From: Babesia bovis T2Bo
Taxonomy: Eukaryota > Apicomplexa > Aconoidasida > Piroplasmida > Babesiidae
Direction of reading: 5' to 3'
DNA: 64,000 nucleotides
NCBI RefSeq assembly: GCF_000165395.2
Contig: NC_010574.1
Span: 620,001-684,000, forward strand
The notes under the pieces were generated by a model. It saw only the letters and a program-made list of their open reading frames with translations, did no database searches and was not told the origin of the DNA. The stretch's first letter is position 1. Every line of letters begins with the position of its first letter. Below, piece after piece: positions 44,273 to 56,232 of the stretch. The translations under genes and the position numbers were made by a program.

Positions 44273-45097
44273 TTATGCAGATGCATCAGTTGATGGAGTC
44301 TCAGCTGTGGATCCTTTTGTGTCTGATTCCATCTGTTTACTCGGTGCATCAAAGTTTGGCTTATGTCCCAATGAGGATGAGATGTGTTTTCTAATTGTCC
44401 TATATGTATCAAGTCTGCTTTTGTAGTAATCGTTAGCTTGTTTAGTACCTAAAGATTTGGTAAATTTTTTCATTTCGTTCCTTGTTTTCGGCAGCTCACC
44501 ATAGGCATTCACTGTTAGCATTTCAGCTATGTACCTTGCAAACTCGTCGGTGAAGCATTTCCATTCACATAACATGACTGTGCCTGAACGCAAACGACAA
44601 AGATCCCTTGCAATATCTTCTGGTACCACAATGGTGCCTTTATTGTTGAACAGCTCCACAATGTTCTCAGAAATTCCAAATCCAGGCGTTTCCGGACCAT
44701 AATTAGTTACTCTGTGCAACAATAAACTAATGCGGTCCTTCAACATAGAAAGATCAACTTCACCCTTCTTTAACCAAGGAGCACAACACCTCTTGGCAGG
44801 TCCAAGCGTAACAGAAAAGTCCTTCAGTGGTGTCTTTTCTGTATTACTCGAGGTGGTGATTGATGGGATGTTTTTGGGAGGCAATTTTTGCAAATCCTCC
44901 TTCTCTGAATCACCCTTTTTCCAAAACCACGAACCCTTACCACCCTCCTTCTTTTTCTCAACGGGTTCCTGAGGTACCTCAGCTTCGTTAGCCCAAACGT
45001 TACCACTGAAGGCACTAAGTACAACAACGGAAGCCAACATCAATTTGGCAACCTTGCCGAGGCCAAAGCCCGATTTGCAAACCAAGTGGCCAGACAT
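44273..45097 (-). CDS. A4: secreted multigene-family protein
   Basis: Family A copy of 274 residues from the ATG of MSGHLVCKSGF. Signal peptide with cleavage near VWA-N, linker EVPQEPVEKKKEGG, then GSWFWKKGDSEKED and the domain of the A1/A5 subtype (VTNYGPETPGFGISENIVEL, VPEDIARDLCRL, EWKCFTDEFARY). The tail ends SDTKGSTAETPSTDASA, complete in contrast to A1. The first ~190 residues are nearly identical to A5. Function not recognised. Confidence 0.8.
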   Translation of the reverse strand: MSGHLVCKSGFGLGKVAKLMLASVVVLSAFSGNVWANEAEVPQEPVEKKKEGGKGSWFWKKGDSEKEDLQKLPPKNIPSITTSSNTEKTPLKDFSVTLGPAKRCCAPWLKKGEVDLSMLKDRISLLLHRVTNYGPETPGFGISENIVELFNNKGTIVVPEDIARDLCRLRSGTVMLCEWKCFTDEFARYIAEMLTVNAYGELPKTRNEMKKFTKSLGTKQANDYYKSRLDTYRTIRKHISSSLGHKPNFDAPSKQMESDTKGSTAETPSTDASA

Positions 45098-45409
45098 CTT
45101 GTATCTAGATACCAACGATCAATACAATAAATAAATAGCAGACTCAAAAAGTCAGTTACTATCAACCTTCCTATATAAATGCAGAAGGATGGTAATAATA
45201 TCTAAAGTGTCTACGTGATGCTATTCACAGATCGCTTTTCTATATTACCCAGGAGTATATACAAAACGACCCCTGAGCAGATATGTATACCAAGTCAATA
45301 GGCAACGGAAGATAATGAACAGAGAGTATACAGGGTGTAGGGTGTCATAGATAGCCAGTCTTCCCCAGATTAGACATTCTAGACACCTAACTAAATCTAA
45401 AATGTGCAT
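45098..45409 (-). promoter_or_regulatory. Conserved upstream region of A4
   Basis: Homologous to the other A upstream regions; box GACTCAAAAAGTC at 45141-45153, 44 nt from the ATG. The outer hairpin arms of A1/A2 are not kept here. Confidence 0.5.
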
Positions 45410-45562
45410 GTCATAGTCGGCGCCTACCTATCGCTTTCACAGCAAGAGTCTGTGGAACTCACCTCTGAAGAGGGTGACTTCTTGAACGACACTACGGGCG
45501 GTCAACCTGAAGTACTCGAAACACAACAAGTTGTGGATGCAGAGAACAAAACATGGTTGTAA
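45410..45562 (+). pseudogene. Orphan TRAP tail fragment, with intact Trp-Leu end
   Basis: Identical in layout to the fragments at 2887 and 4534, but here the tail ends WL and TAA as in TRAP3 and TRAP4. Compared with TRAP3 (54717-54869) only a GCC-to-GTC-type change near the start is evident. No upstream extracellular part remains. Confidence 0.8.
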
Positions 45563-45989
45563 GACACAAAACGAGTTGTCACAGCCAACATATACAAATG
45601 CAGTTTAAATTAAGTTACTAGTCACCTCGGTCTTCTCAGCTAGTAGAAACGGTGTTACCATTTCTCAGTGGAATGTACCTGATTGTTATATTATTCCTCA
45701 GTATTGATCCACCATGATGTGGCGTATACCATAGTGCTTTACTTGTCAATTGCCATGTCTGCCACTATATTCTATTGGGGAGGTCTATTCACGTTTTGCC
45801 CTAGTATAGAATTTGTACGCAATAATCGTTATTGGTTTCATCCAATTGCGAATAATCGTTGCAGCAGCTCAATGTTTGACAGAAGTGACCTCCTAGACTC
45901 TGCGAACTTGGACATTGTAAATGGGCATATAGGGTTCTAATACATGACACTTTGCAGTCGATACCATCCAATATGGAGATTTTTCACTC

Positions 45990-46886
45990 TTATGCAGATG
46001 CATCAGTTGATGGAGTCTCAGCTGTGGATCCTTTTGTGTCTGATTCCATCTGTTTACTCGGTGCATCAAAATTTGGCTTACGTGTCAAAGCAGATAGCAC
46101 GTGTTTTCTAACTTTATCATATGAATCATGTCTGCTTTTGTAGTAATCGTAGTTTTCCTTACTAAATATATCTTTTAGAGTTTCTTTCATTCCCTTCGAA
46201 CTTAATTCTTTCATAGTTTTTGTCATTCCTTTATTGCGTATAGATTTGATAATTTTTTTGATCCATGATTCTGTTATTGACAATTCACCATAGGCATTCA
46301 CTGTTAGCATTTCAGCTATGTACCTTGCAAACTCGTCGGTGAAGCATTTCCATTCATATAACATGGCTTTGCCTGAAGGCAAACGACAAAGATCCCTTGC
46401 AATATCTTCTGGTACCACAATGGTGCCTTTATTGTTGAACAGCTCCACAATGTTCTCAGAAATTCCAAAGCCGGGTGTTCCCGGACCATAGTTAGTCACT
46501 CTGTGCAACAACAAACTAATGCGCTTCTTCAACATAGAAAGATCAACTTCACCCTTCTTTAACCAAGGAGCACAACACCTCTTGGCAGGTCCAAGCGTAA
46601 CAGAAAAGTCCTTCAGTGGTGTCTTTTCTGTATTACTCGAGGTGGTGATTGATGGGATGTTTTTGGGAGGCAATTTTTGCAAATCCTCCTTCTCTGAATC
46701 ACCCTTTTTCCAAAACCACGAACCCTTACCACCCTCCTTCTTTTTCTCAACGGGTTCCTGAGGTACCTCAGCTTCGTTAGCCCAAACGTTACCACTGAAG
46801 GCACTAAGTACAACAACGGAAGCCAACATCAATTTGGCAACCTTGCCGAGGCCAAAGCCCGATTTGCAAACCAAGTGGCCAGACAT
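45990..46886 (-). CDS. A5: secreted multigene-family protein with Lys-rich insertion
   Basis: Family A copy of 298 residues from MSGHLVCKSGF. Near-identical to A4 through the signal peptide, linker and most of the domain (VTNYGPGTPGFGISENIV). It then diverges: after NAYGELS it carries about 45 residues of imperfect Lys/Met-rich repeats (KGMTKTMKELSSKGMKETLK) before DYYKSRHDSYDKVRKHVLS, and rejoins A4 at the TPSTDASA end. The insertion is likely an expansion of the segment that in A4 reads KSLGTKQAND. Confidence 0.8.
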   Translation of the reverse strand: MSGHLVCKSGFGLGKVAKLMLASVVVLSAFSGNVWANEAEVPQEPVEKKKEGGKGSWFWKKGDSEKEDLQKLPPKNIPSITTSSNTEKTPLKDFSVTLGPAKRCCAPWLKKGEVDLSMLKKRISLLLHRVTNYGPGTPGFGISENIVELFNNKGTIVVPEDIARDLCRLPSGKAMLYEWKCFTDEFARYIAEMLTVNAYGELSITESWIKKIIKSIRNKGMTKTMKELSSKGMKETLKDIFSKENYDYYKSRHDSYDKVRKHVLSALTRKPNFDAPSKQMESDTKGSTAETPSTDASA

Positions 46887-47159
46887 CTTGTATCTAGATA
46901 CCAACGATCAATACAATAAATAAATAGCAGACTCAAAAAGTCAGTTACTATCAACCTTCCTATATAAATGCAGAAGGATGGTAATAATATCTAAAGTGTC
47001 TACGTGATGCTATTCACAGATCGCTTTTCTATATTACCCAGGAGTATATACAAAACGACCCCTGAGCAGATATGTATACCAAGTCAATAGGCAACGGAAG
47101 ATAATGAACAGAGAGTATACAGGGTGTAGGGTGTCATAGATAGCCAGTCTTCCCCAGGA
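46887..47159 (-). promoter_or_regulatory. Conserved upstream region of A5
   Basis: Box GACTCAAAAAGTC at 46930-46942, 44 nt from the ATG. Similarity to the A4 upstream region ends abruptly at CCCCAGGATAG near 47153-47162, as it does upstream of A3 near 6083. Confidence 0.5.
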
Positions 47160-49629
47160 TAGTCGCATGCTTTAATTTATCTAGCACGACATTTACGTGG
47201 ATTTGGCCATAATAAGCCGACTACATTCTTTTGTATTACCCGCTGTAGATGTTCCCCGGCTAGCCACAACTTTCACTATCCGTGGTAATTGTACGTAGCG
47301 CATCATAAAAGCTTCTCCAAAGTTTATATACATCCATGTATGTGATTTGTGTTATTCATTTAGCATTAAGTTGCCATGTTCTTTTTGACCTTTGCGTAGC
47401 TTGTACGTTTACCCAATAGCCATGATATTACTTATATCTCGTTCATACTAGATGCTACATTCTGTCTCGGCTATGTTCCATCATGTTAACACCACGCCAA
47501 TTCTTCGTAGATGTATACTAATGGTTACCGTCATCTTTCACATGTCAGGTTATAGCACTGCAACATGACTGAAGAACGATCTATAATAACCCATCCCAGA
47601 ATAAATCGGCAGTGATCCCTCCTTGTTGTTCTGCATCAGGGAAATGGTTTTAAAGTAGCTCACGGAGACTACCGATGGGTTCCTAAAAGTTCAACCAGAT
47701 ATATGTCGCCACACGTGAAGGCGGTGGCATTCCGCCAATCTAGAACTTATATCTTGCATAATTGTCTCTGCAACAAACAACTTCTCGTGTTAGCACAATA
47801 GTCTCTCTGGCGCTATCTAGATCTTATATCCATATTAGCACAATCATTCACCCTGGCTGTTACCAGTAGGGCCACCGGCAGTACCATCTTTCAATAACAG
47901 CCTCCTCTAAGTATGCGAGCACTACACCACCGATATTGCTTGGTATCAATAGTATCTAGGTTGCAGCACAACTACATTTAACGCATTTCGTTAGCAGAGG
48001 CCCTAGTAGCAGTTTTATAAATCTTGGTTTCCAACAGTGGTTTTACAAGTCACAATCCAAAGGCCCACTGGGTAACCTATAGTAATAATCAAAGCAGGCT
48101 CCAACAGATTCGGTACGGTATTGCTCTATTAGTCCAGTCCGAGTACCATGTACTGGTACACCTAGTGCCAACTTTCCCTGTAGCATCCTAACCAATCGGC
48201 GGTTTGCATGATGCACTCATGTTTGACACCTTGCACGAGTATTTAGTATTACCATGTCAACCTTGTGCAATAATGGGGCGGCTCTTTAAGGGACTTTTTG
48301 TGAACATGGGGTCACGTTACAACCCGACATGCAAAGCACAGGCTACTAGGACATAATATGCCTTGTGTACCACTGACATAACGATGAACCAGAAGAACTA
48401 CGGTAGCTTTCCGCTGCCATTGGCCATAGTTTTCAACCATGTATTGCCATTGCACATCTCACGAACTACATCGTTGCACAGATAGCATTGAGCAATTAGC
48501 ACTTTTGGCATGCATATGGTATACGGTGCTGCTACTTGGTGTGTTGTCAGTAACCCCTGCCAGGAGCTGCCATAGTTAATCGAACATATAGCCCAACTAA
48601 TTAGGATCTCCAATGGCGAGCTGACGTAACTTTACATACCAATGATTATTTCGGTAACTGCCATGTATAATGATAGCATTAATACGCAATTGCTCACGTG
48701 TAAAACCAAATATCCAAACAGTGCCCGACACATACTTGGCACATAACCGCGAATCAGATAATCATCGGCACCACTAAATAGGACTGCTATAGAGCTTTTA
48801 AGGTAACAAAAATATAAATTATGTTTGCTACTGGGGGTAAAGCTACTCCATCACCAACAGGGGCAATTAAGGAGGAGTCCACTAGCACCAATCGATAATA
48901 CCAATGGGACAACATTACCAAATAGATCTGGGTATCCGTGAGCAGTTGTCACAACACGTGATGTCGCCCTCACAGGCATCATATATATGTTAGTACTACT
49001 TAAAAGCAACTATTCACATCGGCGTTTTGGGGGCACAGAACAAGCTATATGGGTAGAAATATACAAGCCTACTATGGCATCCAGAAAAACACAACAAATG
49101 TTCAGTTTTGGTATGTCACTATTGATCTAATCTAGCTGGTTCATTACACAACCGAAACAACGCAGTTTATCGCAAAGCAATCGATATGGCGCAAAAATAT
49201 AGAGTCCAAAGGAATAACAAAAGTGACTGTAATAACACAGAGGGGTGGGAGCATTTGTGTCTTTGACCGTTGTATACCAAATTTATTATCCAGTCATTGT
49301 CCTACAAATATTTACGTTTGAGTTGCTTATTCGGTGGAGAGTGGCATATAATCAATTATGTTTATAAGTAAAATGATTACGTAGGTGATAAATATACATT
49401 TTCGCAATACGATCATGTGGTGAAAAGTTCAGCAATGCTCATTGAACGTTCAATTCAACAGAGATATTAAAAGGTCTCAGACTCTATACTATGAATAAAA
49501 GATTGCGATATCATTGGAACTACCCTTTTAAATAATTCCCCCAAACACAACCCAATTCACCTATCTCTACTTTAAGAATTAGTGTAGTCAGTTGATGGGA
49601 CCATTACTACTATCTCGCCGAGGTGGTGC
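47160..49629. repeat. ORF-less segmental duplication, copy 2
   Basis: Counterpart of 6084-8547. The alignment shows many substitutions and small indels, with locally exact blocks. No conserved coding frame in either copy. Confidence 0.7.
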
Positions 49630-51149
49630 TCACGAAAGCCTCTTGGACGAGTGTATCTTGCGCTGACGAGGCTGAAGAAGAAAGCTCTCCAAGTACTCCC
49701 AAAACTCCTTGGCAATGGAAGCGTCATGGTGACGATGGCTCCGGTTTATGCGAAGTACCTGTGTAACAGTTACATAAAACAGATTAACACCCACCTTCAC
49801 GTCCCAGTTGCTCATCTCGGCAGGAACACTGTCAGTGTCGTAAGTGAACAAGACACCCCTGCGCAACTATCTGGCCACATTAAGAAACATACTTCATCGT
49901 CACGAATATGTCCACCAACGATTCAAAAGGGTATCCCTTGAACTGCCATTGCCCGCCCTTGACGTTCAATACCACGCAAACGACACTGATCCAATCAGAC
50001 GTTGTGAATTTGCTAGTATAAGAACTCTCAACAACACGGAACTTTATGGCGCGGCCACAGATGTTATGCACAACCTCCACGGCGTTCATAGGCAGCGTAG
50101 ACGTCACGGGGCCACCTGTGCAAAAGTCACAGCCTAATGGCAGCACCTACCAGTACGCACTGACTCCTGGGCATCCACAAACTGGTGGTCCTCAAGCAAC
50201 TGCTTGATGTTCTGGCGACATAAAAGTGACATGGAGCTACTGGGCACTATGATAACAGGCTTCTTCCGATACTTGCTGCAAATCTCGTCGAGAACACGCA
50301 TCTTATGCTCTGGGTAAAATGATGCACAAGCATTTTGGACCTACGTGGTCGGAGGACGTTGGCCACCAGCTTCTTTGCCGGACGTGACTGAGGCTCGGAC
50401 TTGAGTGACTCCACAGAATCCAGCTTCTGGAGCACACGCTCAAAGCCCTCGCCGTGAGCTGCCAGCAAGGATATACGGGTCCTCAAAGGACGGTCCAGCA
50501 CAGTAGCAGCAAAGACACATAGGTTGCGGTACTTCTTTCTAGCAACCTTGTAGATGTCAGAGCCTTCTTCAGCACATGTACCCATGAAGTCGGTACGCCA
50601 CCCATCGACCATGGTCAACACCTCACTGACCGAGCGTTTGCACTTGTCCTGTTGTACGGGCAATTTAGTATCCTCCTCGTCAGGGTCACTGGGACCAACG
50701 TTGCCTAGATCACCGTTCAACACTGTGTAGCGCACCTTGGCTTCCAACAACTCAGGCACAGTGTCAGGGTCAGTTAGTATCGACTTGATGCGGTCTCGCT
50801 CCAGTACGTTGACATACTTGAATCCACGCTGAGTAATGGAGCTGTAGCTGTAGTCTGTCCTGCGAATGCACAACAAGAGAATCACATCGCCTATGGAATA
50901 CGCTTCGCCACGTCGACTGCAAATTCCACTAGGGTCCAACATGTTGACTGCGATGTTCTGGTCAGGAATCCGGCATAGCAGAACGCCAGAAGATTCGATA
51001 GCAAATTCAACATTGCTCCCAGCGCCACAAAGCTTCTTCAGCACCAATAATGCCGGCATTGAACCCTTGTCCGCCCAGTAGGCAGAGCTAGACTCGTGTG
51101 CATCCCTAGTATCCCAGTTGCTATCAAATAGCTCCTGGCTTCCATCCAT
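49630..51149 (-). CDS. CDC73: CDC73, Paf1-complex subunit, copy 2
   Basis: Exons 51149-50345, 50309-50151, 50115-49893 and 49858-49630 give 471 residues with the same intron positions as copy 1 (35, 35 and 34 bp). All C-domain landmarks are present (CGRAIKFRVVES, QWQFKGYPF, SNWDVKV, EFWEYLESF). Differences from copy 1 are scattered, mostly conservative changes (for example LPVQQ for VPVHQ), plus three additional N-terminal residues (TRDAHESSSAY). No disabling change seen; both copies could be expressed. Confidence 0.85.
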
Positions 51150-51416
51150 CTTTGCCGCTGCGATATTACACCCAGTGTATAAGTGTACACATTAATTTGG
51201 TTGACCCACTGAAACAACGAGACACACTATATTGGCTGGTACCAATACACACTTGCCATACTGTTATAACTGTCGTCACATGAAATCGACTCTAGACAAG
51301 GCGCATTAATGTCCTTATTTCAGTGATACTCAGTATAGCGTGGAAGACTTGCTATAGAAGGATATCTATATTGACCATACCTACGGATAGACACTGGTAT
51401 AAACAACAACGAGCCC

Positions 51417-52092
51417 ATGGCGGACAACGGCGGTATCGTGAAGGCCGCGGGCATCATAGTATACATCGTGGACGCACTTTTGGGTGCCCCCAAGTTCCTA
51501 CTTCTCAAAGCATCCAACAAACCATTCCACTGGACGCCCCCAAAGGGTGAGTTGATTTATACCTTAGGTGTACCTCTTGGGTATACCAAAACATGGAGCC
51601 TTACGAGCCTAGTCTATGCCGTGGTGTTGTTTGGCTAAGACCCATGGGTCATAGTGATATGCTGCTGGTGCCCACGTAGGCAACCGAGCTCATAAGTGCT
51701 GTAGGTAGACTGGATCCCGGGGAATCCTTCATGGAAGCGGCGTACCGGGAGACCTGGGAGGAGTCCGGATTACAGAAGGATTTGATTGAAATGGACACTT
51801 CATTCCAGGAGGTTGGTTGGAATAAATGACACATGGACGCCGCCCAGGTCCTGAGGTACAAGGCCAACGGGAAGGACAAGGAATGTGTCTACTACCTCGG
51901 CAAACTGACCGGCGCTGATCCAAAAATCACTATATCGCATGAACACACGGACTATGCGTAGGTAACCATGTATCAACAACATATGTGCCCAGGTGGGTCC
52001 CTGCCAAGAATATCGGCGACTACTGCGACAAAGAATCGCTTTGCGAGATGATAGCCAAGGCTGATCTCCACATACGTAATCGACTGCAGTAA
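51417..52092 (+). CDS. NUDT2: NUDT2-type Ap4A hydrolase, copy 2
   Basis: Exons 51417-51546, 51705-51811, 51848-51957 and 51993-52092 give 148 residues. The Nudix box and SHEHTDYAWV motif are intact, with substitutions such as IVDALLGAPK for ILDALLGTPK and LTGADPK for LTDADPK. The first intron is longer than in copy 1 and unlike it in sequence near its middle. Divergent from CDC73 copy 2 and convergent with LSM2 copy 2. Confidence 0.87.
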
Positions 52093-52138
52093 AATGCAGA
52101 CACTGAGTTCAATTCCATATTAATCCGTGCGTACATGA

Positions 52139-52566
52139 TTACTTGTCTACGTTAGACTTCATGGCCTCGCGGCGACACAGCTCCTGGAGCTCCTCAGTGT
52201 TGACGTCGGAGCTATTGAGGTAGACGTAACGCACCACTGAACCTCTCACAAAGCAATTCACAACCGACAGCTGATACGTAGTGGTAACTCGGTAGTAGTC
52301 AACATACCAGGTGAGGGTAACGTTCGGTGTCACTGGCCGTCACATTGCTCAGCTTGAAGTTGAGGTACTGGTCCACAGCATGAAGACGGCCAGTCAGCTG
52401 TAGATCGTTCTTTAACTCAACCGTCACACTAGCGCCCTTCTCCGCAAGCGATTGGAAGAAGTTGAAGAATAACTGAGACAACGTTAAGCAAGGACTATTA
52501 GGGCAGTGCCATACACATTGGCACAATATGGCACTTCCGGACAAAACAGAACCCAAAACTCACCAT
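52139..52566 (-). CDS. LSM2: LSM2, copy 2
   Basis: Exons 52566-52564 (ATG only), 52472-52308 and 52270-52139, 99 residues, with the same protein sequence pattern as copy 1. The 91-bp first intron has the same length but diverged sequence. Divergent from TRAP3. Confidence 0.87.
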
Positions 52567-53089
52567 CTCGTGGTATCTACGTTCTTCTATAGGGTAAACA
52601 TGGTTAAATGTATAATGTGACCCTGGTGGGCTATGTTGTGTGGGTCAGTTGCGTGATACTATGTGACCTATTCTATATATAAGATGTAGCGCTGATGTGT
52701 GTACTCGGACTCTGACACTGGAGTATAGGCTACCAGAACTGGGCGCAACTCCCTAATGGAGTGCCCCTCCAAGGAAGCCAAAGAACAATGGAGTACAACG
52801 CTCAAAACCGCAGTGAATGTTAGCTACAATATGTACATATTATCATGGAGTATATAATCCTAATAAAGGCCATTATATCGTCAATGTGGTCTACCAGTGG
52901 ACGTCGCTTGTGGAGGCCAGGGTACATCAAATCCCTGAGAACACCTATCGTCTGCTGTTACCATGGTAATGGGTTACTATAAAAGCAAATTTATTTTTAT
53001 ACGTCGTAATGATGCTATAAAATTGGTTAGTGCTTGCACCGTCCTGGTCCCGCGATTTGGATACCGCTGTGCTACGCTTTGCACGGAAT

Positions 53090-53101
53090 CACGACGTCGT
53101 G
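53090..53101. promoter_or_regulatory. Palindrome CACGACGTCGTG upstream of TRAP3
   Basis: Exact counterpart of 11989-12000, ending 128 bp before the TRAP3 ATG. Confidence 0.45.
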
Positions 53102-53228
53102 CATAACGCTGTGCTTATGACTTCGTACACATTTAACGACCTTGACTAGCCGTTGGTTTATATACATCGGCGTTAGGGTCATTCTTACACATATTGTACT
53201 GTGGAATCATACACATTCTACACGTGTC

Positions 53229-54869
53229 ATGATGGTGAAGTTCCACACATTATCGGTTGCAGCCATCCTGGCGATTGCTTCATCCAATACTATTTTTGCT
53301 ACATTTAGATCAAATGGAAAAACCTTCGGAGATGAATCTGTTAGCCTTCTAGAACATGAAAGTACCAGTTTGTCTCGTGGTCCTAGACCAACCGAAGATC
53401 AAATCAGTCAGTTACCAAAAAATGTTTTCTTTCTATTGGATAACAGCATTGATATGTCTATTGAAACTGGAGAAGAGAATCGTCATTTCCTCTCCGAGTT
53501 TTTTAAATTGTTAAAAAAATATGAAGGAATAAATGTTTCACTAATAAGGTACAATAGTGAAGAACCGTTAGGTTCGACGAAAGCATTAACCAACGGGGAG
53601 TTGAAAAAACTATCCGATAATATTCCTACTAAAATGCCTTTTGACATTGGCGTTGTTCCTACCGGTATAGGAGCTGCCCTCAAACAGATAAAAACATTAT
53701 ACCCTGGTCACGAAAATTTCCTTGTTGGAAACACCATTACTGAATTGGAATATGCGAAAGCATTGGGTAAGGATATTGTTGTAATCGTGTTTACTACTGG
53801 CCACGTCATTGATCCACATTTAGCATATGATGAGGCATTTGATGCCCGCCGTAATGGTGTAAGATTTTACGTTATTAATAGGGGTGGAAAGGCCGAAAAC
53901 TATTGGACTCAGCTATTGGGATGCCACTACAATACTTGTTTGAGTTATATTCGGGCCAAAATAACAAGGCCTTCACTATATCTCGATGTTTTGGTGAACA
54001 GGGTTGTGTCTAAACGCGCGAAAGATGCCGTTTGTTTGGAAGTGTGGACGGATTATAAACCTAACACTGAAAAATCGGATGTGAGGATTATGACTTCTAC
54101 GTTGAAATTATACAAAACCCTTCTTACTGGGAGCTTTGGTGAGAGAAACATCAAAGGTCTCACATGTGATGAGCAGCTAAAGGATATGCAGAAAAGACAA
54201 ATATTTTGCTACTCAAATAAGTGTGCTCCCACGATCTATTCAAGATCTTATGTTGACTTAGCTATTCAACGTCTTAATGCAAAAGATTTTAAAGAGGTAC
54301 TAGATGAGTCATCTTACAGATCACGCCGTTTGCAATCAGTGGAGAAACATAATGAGCAACAAACAGGTTCTCAAGAAACGCTTTCTGGAAGCGCCCGTGT
54401 AGAAACAAGCTTAGAAAGCTCAGTACCTTCATCCTATGTGGCAGAATTGGGAGAAAGTGATACAGAAACATACAAACAGTTGGAGTACATAGATAAAAAT
54501 GGTGTCACTATCTTCGACAATGAGCCCACTGTTGTTGTCGATACTCCTGAGTACGTACAAAAGGTGCATGAAAGAGAAATGAAGTCTGGTGAAGAAGCCA
54601 TCCATCTTCCCAACTCTGGCACTCACCATCCACCTCATCACAGAAAGGGAGCCAACGGATCCGGTAAAAAGACCACGATCGTCGTTGGTATTATATGCCT
54701 TGTAGTAATATGCGCCGTCATAGCCGGCGCCTACCTATCGCTTTCACAGCAAGAGTCTGTGGAACTCACCTCTGAAGAGGGTGACTTCTTGAACGACACT
54801 ACGGGCGGTCAACCTGAAGTACTCGAAACACAACAAGTTGTGGATGCAGAGAACAAAACATGGTTGTAA
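53229..54869 (+). CDS. TRAP3: short TRAP with one vWA and degenerate TSP1
   Basis: Single exon, 546 residues. The start is the first of two adjacent ATGs (MMVKFHTLSVAAILAI); TRAP1 uses the second position. The signal peptide is identical to TRAP1, but similarity ends right after it. One vWA domain (about 64-250) has DNSID at the MIDAS, keeping Asp and Ser but not the final Ser, and GHVIDPHLAYDEAFDARRNG. The TSP1 region starts CLEVWTDY but lacks the CSxxCGxG core; only the outer Cys and TCDEQLKDMQ remain. A Ser/Glu stalk precedes TM helix about 480-503 (TTIVVGIICLVVICAVIAGAY) and a tail ending AENKTWL, near-identical to TRAP4. A mosaic of TRAP1 5' and TRAP4 3' sequence. Confidence 0.85.
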   Translation: MMVKFHTLSVAAILAIASSNTIFATFRSNGKTFGDESVSLLEHESTSLSRGPRPTEDQISQLPKNVFFLLDNSIDMSIETGEENRHFLSEFFKLLKKYEGINVSLIRYNSEEPLGSTKALTNGELKKLSDNIPTKMPFDIGVVPTGIGAALKQIKTLYPGHENFLVGNTITELEYAKALGKDIVVIVFTTGHVIDPHLAYDEAFDARRNGVRFYVINRGGKAENYWTQLLGCHYNTCLSYIRAKITRPSLYLDVLVNRVVSKRAKDAVCLEVWTDYKPNTEKSDVRIMTSTLKLYKTLLTGSFGERNIKGLTCDEQLKDMQKRQIFCYSNKCAPTIYSRSYVDLAIQRLNAKDFKEVLDESSYRSRRLQSVEKHNEQQTGSQETLSGSARVETSLESSVPSSYVAELGESDTETYKQLEYIDKNGVTIFDNEPTVVVDTPEYVQKVHEREMKSGEEAIHLPNSGTHHPPHHRKGANGSGKKTTIVVGIICLVVICAVIAGAYLSLSQQESVELTSEEGDFLNDTTGGQPEVLETQQVVDAENKTWL

Positions 54870-56070
54870 GACACAAAACGAGTTGTCACAGCCAACATAT
54901 ACAAATGCAGTTTAAATTAAGTCACTAGTCACCTCGGTCTTCTCAGCTAGTAGAAACGGTGTTACCATTTCTCACTTTAATGTACATGATTGCTATTTTA
55001 TCCCTCAGTATTGATCCACCATGATGTGGCGTATACCATAGTGCTTTACTTGTCAATTGCCATGTCTACCAGTTTATTCTATTGGGGAGGTCTATTCACG
55101 TTTTACCGTAGTATAGAATTCTTACACGACAGTCGTTATTGGTTTCATCCAATTGCGAATAAACATTACAGTAGACCCATGATTGATGGAGGTTTGCCTC
55201 ATATATGTCAAATTGACTAATATAATAATTGTCCAAGTATGTTATCATACCTATCTCCGCTATTTTTTTCTTGAATTAATGATTAGAAGGCCGCCCTCGT
55301 GAAACGGATTCTATATTTTTTATAATATTTGCAAAATCTCTGATAAGTATTATCATTGATTTAACTTTACGTTTATTGATCTCTATGTATTGAAAGTATA
55401 GTCAAGTTGCATTATGTCGTTGTAACATATTTACTGGTAGTCGTAATGTTGCTGCGTATCCATGATCTCCATTACACCATAACGCATTGAAATATATAGC
55501 TAGCCTATATATCAGTACGCAGTAGTTACATTTCCAAATTTAAGGTCATAAATAGTGCACAATTCATGGTTTTTATTTCTGTTCATACCTGGATGTTTTC
55601 ATGAACTAATACGAAGCCATTTTTCGTCCCACTATTGCCTATACGTCGGATATATATTCATGAGTATCACAATATAGACTGGTAGTCTTTCCGATCGTCC
55701 ATTATGTAAACATCAACATTGCGTTATAATTAGGCTAAACGGGACAGTATCATATTACATGCAAATAGAGTCATACTAATAACTATAGAAATTAGACGTA
55801 ATCATCCCTGAAACAGTGGAATTGAGGGATTTTTAAAATAAATTTTCACACGGGCGGGTATAAGCATTCATATGGAATCCAACATATCTACTACAGAGAT
55901 GGGAATTTAGTTAGTAAATTCCTATCAAGCGTATCAAATACCCATATCCACTCTAATACAATAGAATAATAGCAATATTTCCATTTAGATGGATGCTTAA
56001 TCAAATGAGGTTCTTTAAATTACATTTTTGTTAAAGTTTTAATTTTTAAAATTTAACTGTGATCTGAATC
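54870..56070. other. TRAP3 3' flank and A6 3' flank
   Basis: 54870-55220 is the TRAP 3' flank found after each TRAP tail. 55249-56070 is very AT-rich, has no coding frame and is repeated at 58461-59282. Confidence 0.6.
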
Positions 56071-56232
56071 TTAGTCTAGCATCTGTATTTTATTCAAGGA
56101 CCTTACAATGTGGTTCTTGGTTTCATAGTAATTTCTCAACCATGGTTCACTTTCTTTTCTGCTTGCAGGTCGAGGGCCGCACAACCCATTCATAACGACA
56201 AGTGATAGGTAGTCAGCAAAAATCTGAGTAAA
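55249..56232. repeat. 984-bp direct repeat, copy 1 (partner 58461-59444)
   Basis: The two stretches, 3212 bp apart, read the same throughout as far as I can compare by eye; the only difference I noted is A at 56219 versus G at 59431. The repeat contains the A6 3' flank and the last 54 or so codons of A6. It marks the most recent duplication in the window. Confidence 0.8.
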
